Assembly: GCA_963556255.1 (NCBI GenBank)
Contig: OY744615.1
Location: 6,270,716-6,334,715 of the forward strand
Direction of reading: 5' to 3'
Length of the DNA: 64,000 nucleotides
From: Allolobophora icterica
Lineage: Eukaryota > Annelida > Clitellata > Crassiclitellata > Lumbricidae
Made by a program: the position numbers and the translations under genes. Positions 29,540-64,000 of this stretch are shown here, in pieces (position 1 is the stretch's first letter; each line of letters opens with the position of its first letter). The notes under the pieces are model-generated. The model did not search any database, had not been told where the DNA came from, and was given only the letters and a program-made list of their open reading frames with translations.

Positions 29540-29615
29540 TCCGCAGTAGCGTAGTGGTCAGCGTGCTAGACTGTCATCGAAGAGGTCGGGAGTCAAATCC
29601 CTTCCAGAGGAGAAT
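29540..29615 (+). mobile_element. tRNA-like SINE head
   Basis: GTAGCGTAGTGGTCAGCGTG (A-box) and GGGAGTCAAATCCC (B-box arm) followed by TTCCAGAGGAGAATTTTTTT. Not a functional tRNA: the acceptor stem does not pair. Confidence 0.55.
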
Positions 29616-29813
29616 TTTTTTTTAGATTTCTGCTCCATCTGACACTATGGGTTGTGGCAAAGTTAGACGAAGAAAAGATAGGGGCGATCATGTACAATCT
29701 ATGTACGTATTATCTGGGTGGGTGTCTTTGTATCGTGAGGGTCGTTTAGGGTCAGGGACTCGGGGTAAGCGTCATGAGGGTCGGTTAGGGCTTAGGGTTA
29801 GGATCAGTGTAGC

Positions 29814-30023
29814 CAGGGCTGTAGTCGAGGGTATACGCGGGTATACAGCGTATACTCACCTCTAGAGACCGTATACTCACCTCACAAAATATTTATATTT
29901 ATTTACATTAAAATACTATAGCGTGTACTCACAAAAATACTGTAGCGTATACTCACCTCTAATTTGTTTAGGAAAACTGACCGGTAGCGTGTACTCACCT
30001 CTAATTTTACCACTACAGCCCTG
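29814..30023. mobile_element. hAT-type MITE, 210 bp
   Basis: Starts CAGGGCTGTAGTCGAGG and ends TTACCACTACAGCCCTG. Exact 8-bp duplication AGTGTAGC at 29806-29813 and 30024-30031. The interior repeats GCGTATACTCACCTCT-like units four times. Confidence 0.88.
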
Positions 30024-30560
30024 AGTGTAGCCTATGTAACTGTGCGACTAAAAAAGCTATACCTGCGAGTGGAAGCTGGATTTTAAAATTCAGGGCCAAG
30101 TTTAGGCACCCCAATTGTACAAGGCACGAGCAGTGCGTCTGATTTGAAAATAGTAGGCGGGTTGAAAATCGATCGCGCTTGATCGAGTAGGCGAGCGATG
30201 CGCGGCCGACCTCGGGAGCTTTTGTGTAGAGCGTATTGTATGTACCGTATTCGTTCGTATAGCTGCATATAGGCCTAATAATCATCTAGTAGGCCTATCT
30301 CAATTCAGTGCTGTTATCCGTCCTGCATCATAGTTGTAATAAGTTTTAGCGTGCTACTTGGCTATAATTAATGATTACAGTAACAGTATTACTGTATTCC
30401 AGGACAGAAGTAGGCCTAATTGAACCCAGTGAATCACTGATTTCAATATTTTCTTATGAACAGTACTGAAAAAGATTAATGGAAGCTGCACAATAACAAC
30501 AAATTAAACAATCACATTTACTCTACCATTATTAATTTGTAGTTCACTAGTGTTTTCGCA

Positions 30561-30947
30561 TCACACATTGACAAATTCAATCACTATCACTGTCAGTGGG
30601 TGGCATTGTGGGTCATGCCATAATATTTTATTCTGCCATGTCAATGTGACCTGCTCCAAAATCGTCATCAATTGAGTCTGAATGATCTGTTTCAGAACTG
30701 CCATTGGCATCCTCATCAGACTGAAGTAGCTCATCATCACCAGAGTCGGATAGCAAGTCATCAGTCTCTGAAGCGCCGAGATTGCTGCCACCTTTGCTGG
30801 TGGTTGGGAACAGGCTTCGCTATCGATGTCACTGAGAATAAACTTACGGCGACTTAACATGACATTGTATGTGTTGACTGTGTCGTTTATCAAGTCTTCA
30901 CGTTCTTTCTCCAACCACGCTAGGTGGTTTGCACGAATCAACAACAA
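30561..30947 (-). pseudogene. Transposon-borne ORF disrupted near its start by a nested hAT
   Basis: Frame contains IRANHLAWLEKEREDLINDT, YNVMLSRRKFILSDIDSEAC. In the next frame the following sequence encodes an acidic run (SDSGDDELLQSDEDANGSSE) ending in a stop near 30630, so a frameshift is likely around 30770. An in-frame ATG lies on the far side of the nested element (near 31913). It lies inside the 30131-32374 hAT element, so it is probably a transposon gene. I do not recognise the protein. Confidence 0.5.
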
Positions 30948-30950
30948 GTC

Positions 30951-31903
30951 CAGGGCCTACTACGTAGGGGGGGAAGGAATCAGACTGCTTCCAATTTGTG
31001 CCAGAGGGGGAAAGTTTCCCCCCCTGGCACAGTCACTAATTTCTAATAACTAGTGACTAATAAAGTGACTAATTACTAATGATTCTTAAAGTATTGTATT
31101 GTGACGTATCAGTATTATGGGCCATGCAATATTTGCTGAGGTTACCGTACAGTGTCTAAGCAGTGTTATAGTGTATCATTATTACTGGTTTTTCTTTAGC
31201 TATTGGCCATTATGTTCTGCTATTTTTTTTGATGAAAGATGCAAAAAGCATTTTAAAAATTGAAGAAAAGCATTCACAATCCTGTTGATTTAGAAATTTC
31301 AAAAATATGGGACACATGTTAAAATATTTGGCAATATAGGACACTGTTTAGCAATATATGGGGATTTTAAAGATTGCATTATGAATGCACATTTCTGGTG
31401 TAATGCAGCGGTAAAAGGCTACATCCCTGCCTACTACAGTGTTATCCAGCCGACAATTATTTTGCAGGAATATTTCAAGACCTGATAATCTCATTTTCAC
31501 TGCACTACACAACAATAATTGTAGCACTGAAATTTTGTGCCATATTTATTACAGCTTGTCCCATAAAATTTTACAGTGCACTGGGAGCCCTGCAGAAATT
31601 AATTCAACAGTTCAGATGAACTAAAATGTAGTCTTCCAAAGCCAGTTTTCTTGCTAAAAAAATGCGCTAAAACTCACCTACGGCAATGTAGAAATCCAAA
31701 TTTTTTCCGGGGGAGGACCCCCGGACTCCCACTTCAAGGGGAGGGAAGGGGGAATGTACAGGAGGGGGAAAGATGGAGTGGTGTGGATTGGGTGGGGAAT
31801 GGGAGGGGAGGGAGTGGGGAGGTGTAGGAAGAGAGGGGAGATAAGAGAGGTTTACGGTAAGGGGGGATTGCTTCCAGCTTACAGGGGGGGATAGTAGGCC
31901 CTG
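30951..31903. mobile_element. hAT-type element, 953 bp, nested in another hAT
   Basis: Starts CAGGGCCTACTA and ends TAGTAGGCCCTG (12-bp perfect inverted termini). Exact 8-bp duplication AACAAGTC at 30943-30950 and 31904-31911. Contains G- and C-rich tracts near both ends; no transposase seen. Confidence 0.9.
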
Positions 31904-32382
31904 AACAAGTCTGCCATTGTGCTGTGACCCATAGACACTAGACAGCCTTCGATCAGACAGCATTGAAGTGACAAAAAAAGGATGATTCGGCGAACCCGTT
32001 ACTAACTCCCATCGCCATCACCATTAATGCAGCATGCAGATACGGGCCTATTTGGCAGTTCCGAACGACGGCAACGTATAGTGCACTGCCAGACATCTGA
32101 GACAGATTTGTTGTCATAATAATAGCGCACTATGCGCCTAAGGGATTTTAGTTCAGTGGCCAGCAAGTAAGTAAATTGAAGTAATCTCAATTAGATAAAT
32201 AAAATAATGGTCTGGCTCCAGGCTCATCTATCGTCTTAGAGTCTAACTCAAACTCAGCGAGCGACGATGGTGAGAAGTCTTCGGCTAGGCGAGCGGTAAA
32301 TCGCTCGCCGGTACCTTTGCTAGGCGAGCGACCAAGAAGAGCGATCGATCGCTCGCCTTAAATCAGACGCACTGGGCACGAG

Positions 32383-32514
32383 GGGATACTGAGATCAGTT
32401 CTTTGGCTACCAGGGCCATTGACATCGCCCTCCGACCATGAAACGAAATTCTGACCCATATTTCCGCGTTATATTATAATTCTGTCTGTCTGTCTCTCGT
32501 GTTTGTCTGTATCG
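32383..32514. other. Short unassigned stretch right of the nested hAT
   Basis: No coding or repeat signal apart from a short GTCTGTCTGTC run near 32482. Confidence 0.3.
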
Positions 32515-33115
32515 TAATCGTAATCTCCAAACTTTTAAAGCGCCACTCGAAGGCCAAGCGCAGGACACCAGCCTATTCACGAGCACTACGTCAGATCAGA
32601 ACTCCATTGCTACCGCCACAAAAGCATGCGTTCAGATGATTGTGGTGTATTTCGATCTTTTGACGGCGGCTGCCCGGTTTGCGACTTTATCTGCTCCTCG
32701 CGATGTTGCTGCCAGATTAAGGTAGGGTTCACCGTTAAGTTTTAATCATAATTCCAGAGAGTAGTCCAAAAGAGGTCCAAGTCCGATTTCCAGGAGGCCA
32801 AACCAAATCAAAGGGGTTTCCAGAGAGTAGTCTAAAAGAGGTCCAAGTCCGATTTCCAGGGTACCAGATCAGAAGGTTTCCAGATCGAGAGTGGTCCAAA
32901 AGAGGTCCAAGTCCGATTTCCAGGAGGCCAAACCAAATCAAAGGGGTTTCCTTTAATTGTAGCACCTTTTCCACCGATTAAACCATCTGCATGGCCACGA
33001 GATAAGCGTCACACGTACGGTCTGGTCGTTTGCCATCTTCCCTGGTGAGGCCCAACGGTTCTTTCTGAGAAGGGATGTTAAATTGCTCTTCTCAACGATC
33101 TGCATACTAAAACAA
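32515..33115 (-). mobile_element. LINE 3' fragment, first of two nearby copies
   Basis: Shares CAAAAGCATGCGTTC, GATCTTTTGACGGCGGCTGC, CGCGATGTTGCTGCCAGAT and CTGGTCGTTTGCCATCTTCC with 34640-34905. It is broken at about 32717 by a segment containing a minisatellite. At 32515-32585 lies the LINE tail motif AAGCGCCACTCGAAGG, CACCAGCCTATTCACGAGC (reverse of the tail at 55690-55750). Confidence 0.7.
32752..32955. repeat. Three-copy minisatellite of about 65 bp
   Basis: AGAGGTCCAAGTCCGATTTC with CAGGAGGCCAAACC and AATCAAAGGGGTTTCC in two full copies and one partial copy. Confidence 0.8.
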
Positions 33116-33336
33116 GGAGAACAGTTTAGCATGGTAAGCAGGCTCGGTTCGTCCGTTAGGCAAACTAGGCAGCCGCCTAGGGCCGCCGATTTTTAGGGGC
33201 CGCCAATTTTCCATTTTTCCGAAATAAACATAAAAAAATAATTTCTGGAAATTCATATATGAAACAACGTTAGATTATTTTTTAATTATTATTCGCTATA
33301 TGGAAGTATTATAGCGTTGGTGTAACAAATTATGTT
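33116..33336. repeat. Repeat fragment with GCCTAGGGCCGCC motif
   Basis: AGGCAGCCGCCTAGGGCCGC and GGGGCCGCC occur here and again at 34350-34365 (TTGCCTAGGGCCGCCAAATG), on the far side of the next element, so 33337-34312 may be inserted in it. Confidence 0.45.
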
Positions 33337-33338
33337 CT

Positions 33339-34310
33339 AGGGGAAGGTCCCCTAAGATGGGACACTTAACGCTGTTTCCCAATTTTTTTTAAACCACAAG
33401 CACTATAGTAAACTAAACCACACTGATATGATGTATATTCTATTTAACTTTCCAATGGTGATTGTTAAAGTTTATCACTTATTCACGATTTCAATATTTT
33501 TGCCATGAATAATAATTACTAATATGTCCCATCTTAAGCAACTATACCCATAAGATGGGACAACAATTTCCATCAAGTCAGGCTGCGAAAGGTTAGCCTA
33601 TTATATAGTAATTTTTATTACAACAGTATTACTCATGTGTAAGCTTATTAATAAACTTATCAACAACTTCAGAAAAATTAATACCTTTTAAAGACTGTTT
33701 ACAGACTTTAAAGGGACTTTTTATTCTGAATGACAATTTAAAAGGCCTAAAAACGGCAACTCGAGGGTAGGGTATCTCAAAGTATTCAGCAAAAGGCCTA
33801 ACGCAAAAAGACTACCTGCCAAACTATTAAAGCCTAAACAGTTTGAGATTCATTATTATAGGCTAACGTTATCATTAATTTTAACATGGGACATCGTCGA
33901 AGCCTAAGATGGGACAGTGGTGTCCCATCTTATGGCATACTATAGCTGTCCGTTCAAAAACAAATATTTACATTATCGCTCAACTTCAAGCAATAAAGAA
34001 TGAATGATTAACCATTAAAATGACACTATTTTAAGTGTATACCATAAAGTGAAAGAGATGCGACAAGCTTACCTTGCTTTGCGGAAAAGTATTGTCGAAT
34101 GAAATAACACCAGTGGACGTGAAAATCTTCACTTATTAATAAAAATCGTCGCAACCGCACCGCAAGTAGGGAAAGTTGCTAGGTAGGCTAGAGTCAAATA
34201 TTCGTGATAAGCAATTCGCAACACTAAAGAGGGGCGTCCTCTGCCGAATAACGCTAATAATAGGTCTGTCCCATCTTATGAACTGTCCCATCTTAGGGGA
34301 CCTTCCCCTA
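33339..34310. mobile_element. Inverted-repeat DNA element with TA borders, about 970 bp
   Basis: Left end TAGGGGAAGGTCCCCTAAGA, right end TCTTAGGGGACCTTCCCCTA, about 26-bp perfect inverted termini continuing into GATGGGACA/TGTCCCATC. A TA dinucleotide borders each side, as for Tc1/mariner-like or similar MITEs. The word AAGATGGGAC or its reverse recurs at least five times inside (33535, 33550, 33908, 33931, 34267). Confidence 0.75.
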
Positions 34311-34339
34311 TTAAGGTAGGGTTCACCGTTAAGTTTTAA

Positions 34340-34910
34340 TCATAAGTTTTTGCCTAGGGCCGCCAAATGTCTTGAGCCGGGTCGAGGAAAAGCAGATGGT
34401 GTTCCTGCGTTGGCAGCTACCGAGAGTCTTTGGAATAGGTAGCTTGTCTCAGTTGTAATTGTAGGGCTAATTGTAATTGAACATATATATATAGCGCCAC
34501 TCAAATCAGCGGCGCTCTCGACCCGCATCACTGCCAAAACCGGCAAAAAGAAAGTAGGCCTACGTGTGTCCTGAGTTGAATCCGTCAACCTTCGTCCCAG
34601 TTCCAACACAAAATCCAAACCTTCCGAACTCCAAGCACCGCTGAACTCCATTGCTACCGCCACAAAAGCATGCGTTCGGGTGATTGTGGCGTATTTCGAT
34701 CTTTTGACGGCGGCTGCCCGGTTTGCGGCTTTATCTGCTGCTCGCGATGTTGCTGCCAGATGTGACGTGTCCAAACGATCACATCCCAAGCGAGGCACCT
34801 CCCGCTTGACCAAGGGATAAGTCTGGTCGTTTGCCATCTTCCCTGGTGATGCATAACGGTTCTTTCTGAGAAGGGATGTTTGCTCTTTTCAACGACCTTC
34901 ATTATCTTCA
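34340..34910 (-). mobile_element. LINE reverse transcriptase C-terminal fragment, open for 165 codons
   Basis: Reads MANDQTYPLVKREVPRLGCD, DTSHLAATSRAADKAANRAA, KRSKYATITRTHAFVAVAME, FSGAWSSEGLDFVLELGRRL and YLFQRLSVAANAG: the terminal KY...FVPVAVETSGxxGPEA...ELGRR...YLLQRLSVA block of an invertebrate LINE pol. Second copy of the fragment at 32600-33115. Confidence 0.75.
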
Positions 34911-35215
34911 AAGATCTGTGAGTCTATAACCACAGTATAAATTATTTATAGGCCTACTATGCTATAACCAAAGATCTTAGAGTCTACGACTCTAAGATCT
35001 TTGCTATAACCACAGTATAAATAATTACTCTAAGATCTTTGTTATCTCCATACGTACCTTAAGAAAAAAAATTATGTTAGGAATAAATAATTTCAAATTG
35101 AGCACTTTCACTTTCCAATTAGCCGTTAGATAAAAGAAACTATTTTAAAGAAATAATATTGAATTAAAAAAGAGGTGAATGAAAAATTTTAAAGTCAGGC
35201 GCTATAATATTTCTG
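34911..35215. repeat. Hairpin-forming AT-rich stretch
   Basis: AAAGATCTTAGAGTC and its complement GACTCTAAGATCTTT surround a TAC at 34970-35003, and related AGATCTTTG words recur at 34903 and 35034. Otherwise AT-rich. Confidence 0.6.
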
Positions 35216-35236
35216 TTTTTTTACGCACGCTCTTTG

Positions 35237-35251
35237 GTTACTATTGGCGAC
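35237..35251. promoter_or_regulatory. X-box-like site upstream of ROPN1L
   Basis: GTTACTATTGGCGAC differs from GTNRCC-N3-RGYAAC by one base in each half and also holds an inverted CCAAT box (ATTGG). It lies 1.1 kb before the ROPN1L start in a locally GC-richer patch that could be its promoter. Weak. Confidence 0.25.
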
Positions 35252-40533
<5,282 letters not shown>

Positions 40534-40629
40534 ACTTCGTGGACTGTTCGTTTAAGATTTGTTTAGCTTCTCTTGTTCCAGTTTCGTTCTTCCGTGGAAA
40601 ACACTGTAATATCGTTTCGTTGTGAAGTG

Positions 40630-40960
40630 GAACTGGAACATGTTTTTCTGGAACCAACCTATAATGGAACATTTTTATGGAATTGCAGATAACGGAACAT
40701 GTTAGGGTGGGTACTGTCTGATAATGGAACATGTTAGGGTGGGTATTGCCTAATAATAGAACATGTTCCACTGGATCCATCTTCTGGGGGAACGGATTGT
40801 AAAGGAACTACTCTTAGTCGAACCATTTTTTCAGCTGGAACTACTTTGTACTGGTTCATGTTGCACTGGAACTGCTTTACATGGGAACATGTTACGCTGG
40901 GACCACATTAAGATGTGTGCTTCAGTTACGTATAGCATGGATTGTCATAATAAGGGCATC
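40630..40960. repeat. Degenerate GGAACATGTT repeat
   Basis: GGAACATGTT or GGAAC-ATTTT words recur about eight times downstream of ROPN1L, twice within TTAGGGTGGGTA blocks. Confidence 0.6.
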
Positions 40961-41447
40961 AACAATTATATTAACCCATCAGTTATTTTTGCACTTTTCA
41001 TACATTGAAGTCGGTGATATTGTGACTTAATTACTTTCCACTCTATAATAATAATAATAATACTGCTACTACTGATAACAATATTAATAATAATAATAAA
41101 TTATGATAATGATAATTATAATTATAAAATTAGAATAAAAAGTCATTTTAATAAGTTTGTTTATAAGTTTGTTGGCTTCATGCGGAAATAAATAATAGTA
41201 ATAACGATTATAATTAAAACTAGCGTGTTTCCTCAAGGATCTTGTGCTGGGGGTTCATCTGAGTTTGTTCTGTGTAAACTAATATTAATAAAATAGTAAT
41301 ACTAATAATAATAAATCATAACTGGACTTCTTTAATTTTTTTAAATGACATTTTGGTTTTATTTATTAATTAAACTTTTTTGAACAAAGCAATCTATGTG
41401 AGTATATATGTATGTATAAGTGTGTATGTGTTTATGTATTGGCTATT

Positions 41448-41553
<106 letters not shown>

Positions 41554-41579
41554 AATGTATTGATTGATGTAGGCGTGTG

Positions 41580-41760
41580 TTAGTTATTAACTTCTGTAGC
41601 ACCAGTGTCTAATTCAAAGGGCATCAAGCGATAGCGCTCCAAATCAGATCAATATTCAGAAGATCTGTCCTCGAGGTCAGAGAGAGGCAGCCTATTATGA
41701 ATGAACATTTGAAAAAGACAGGTCTTAAATTGTGAATAAAGTGACCTAAGCGACTGAGGA
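41580..41760 (+). repeat. Interspersed repeat, family C
   Basis: TTAACTTCTGTAGCACCAGT, GTCTAATTCAAAGGGCATCA, AATATTCAGAAGATCTGTCC. Confidence 0.7.
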
Positions 41761-42003
41761 GAACAAACACAGACAGACAGACAGACAGACAGCCGTCTTA
41801 GCACCGTTTTAGGCCCTTGACAAAGCAATGCACTGCCGCATGTGAAGGTCACGCACACATTAATTTTCTTTGGTCTTTTTAATTTTGGGGCCTCTAGAAT
41901 CGTGGGGCTCCTGGTAGCTGCCCAGTGTGTCCATGCCTTAGAACAGTCGGTCGGTGGGGGAGGGGTTTCTAGGTCGATGGTCGCCGGTTGTCAATCATCA
42001 GAC

Positions 42004-42005
42004 TG

Positions 42006-42070
<65 letters not shown>

Positions 42071-42735
42071 CACTCCTTGTGTTCTGGTCTGAGGATTCGA
42101 CGCCTTCGCATCGGAAACGAACTTCGTTGGCAGTGTGTCACAGAGGATGACCGTCGTTATATACGTGTAGACGTGTCTGTCTGTGTGCCTGCCTTTCCCT
42201 GTCCTGTCTCTTCATTCGTCTCTGTATGTTTGCCTATCTCTGTCTCTATGCCTATCTATCTCTTTGTCTATCTCTTTCTGTTTGCCTGTCTACCTGTTTG
42301 TTTGTCCCTTTCTCTGCCTGCATTCATCTTACTCTAATTTGACCAGTCTGTGTCTGTCTCATTCTGCCTGTGTCTTCCTATCTGTCTTCCTATTTGTCTG
42401 CCTTAATTTGTCTGCCGCTCTTTCTGTCTGATTTCGTCCAACTTACTTATTTTTCTTATCCAGTAGGCCTATATTTATTTCTTATTAAGCCATTTCTTTC
42501 TCTTTGTCCTTTCCTTCCTCCTTCCTATGTTGAATATGTTCCTTCCGTCATACCTGCCTTCCTATCTTTTCCTTCCTTGCTTTCTTCCTTTAGTCCATGA
42601 TTCTGTCTGTCATTCTGCTTGTCGTTTTGTCTGCCTCTGTTGTTATCTCTCTGTCTGTCCATCTCTGTCTCTTTCTCCATGCCTCCTTCTGTCTTCCTCT
42701 CCGTCCATTCGTGCATCGATGCATTCGTTCATCCA
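42004..42735. repeat. (GT)n followed by (TCTG)n-rich sequence
   Basis: GTGTGT/GTGCGT run at 42004-42069, then TCTGTCTGCC-type sequence to about 42730, ending shortly before the first exon of the next gene. Confidence 0.85.
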
Positions 42736-42856
42736 TCGGCTGCTGAGCCAGAGGACGATGCTTCCGATCACTATGCCAACCGGCTGTCAATTATAGACGA
42801 GTGTTGCTCTGGACGATGTTGAAGAAGAGAATGATGATGCGGAGGAAGAAGAAGAG

Positions 42857-64000
<21,144 letters not shown>

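Larger units (their letters stand above)
30131..32374. mobile_element. hAT-type transposon, 2244 bp including a nested hAT
   Basis: Starts CAGTGCGTCTGATTT and ends AAATCAGACGCACTG (15-bp perfect inverted termini). Exact 8-bp duplication GGCACGAG at 30123-30130 and 32375-32382. Subterminal GGCGAGCG/CGCTCGCC words occur at both ends. It contains a minus-strand ORF and a second hAT at 30951-31903; without the latter it would be about 1.28 kb. Confidence 0.88.

Noticed and set aside
29540..29615. Functional tRNA gene (Asp-like anticodon GTC)
   Set aside because: The acceptor arm does not pair and copies of the same head occur in SINEs.

Overview
This is a stretch of animal nuclear DNA. It has intron-split genes with GT/AG borders, very large repeat-filled introns, and metazoan-specific proteins. 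Four protein-coding genes can be reconstructed exon by exon: (1) PRPF18 on the minus strand (start codon at 11620, running off the left edge); (2) a plus-strand polyglutamine HMG-box protein with a SMARCE1/BAF57-type box (19944-24446); (3) ROPN1L, ropporin-1-like, on the plus strand (36333-40533, apparently complete, 225 codons); (4) a large plus-strand secreted-type gene (42857 to beyond the right edge) of the cysteine-rich invertebrate family catalogued as DUF7042-DUF7045. The presence of family (4), abundant RTE/CR1-like LINE debris, tRNA-headed SINEs and hAT elements suggests a non-vertebrate, probably marine, animal. An echinoderm or hemichordate is my guess only, from frequent TAGGCCTA-type motifs; the phylum cannot be fixed from sequence alone.

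Layout. 1-11620: PRPF18. Its first intron (2905-11557) holds two arrays of a ~185-bp satellite in opposite orientation, a LINE fragment split by a hAT transposon that itself carries a Helitron, and a 2.3-kb fold-back structure. 11621-19943: upstream regions, with SINEs, two short hAT elements, about 1 kb of CATA/TATG microsatellite and a decayed BED-finger ORF. 19944-24446: HMG-box gene (four exons seen). 24447-36332: intergenic, with a perfect 101-bp palindrome holding two RFX X-boxes, a hAT nested in another hAT, LINE copies and a TA-flanked inverted-repeat element. 36333-40533: ROPN1L (five exons). 42857-64000: the DUF7042-type gene, with an apparently recent non-autonomous LTR retrotransposon (43152-46841) in intron 1 and very repetitive later introns.

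The four genes do not form a pathway. PRPF18 is a splicing factor, the HMG protein is probably chromatin-related, ROPN1L is a cilium/sperm-flagellum protein and the DUF gene encodes a secreted or membrane protein. The most distinctive biology is in the mobile elements: at least eight hAT-type insertions, six with exact 8-bp target duplications outside simple repeats or consistent with them, nested to three levels, plus a gag-only LTR element with LTRs that look identical. All exon borders were read by eye from splice signals, reading-phase agreement and remembered family motifs; no search was run.
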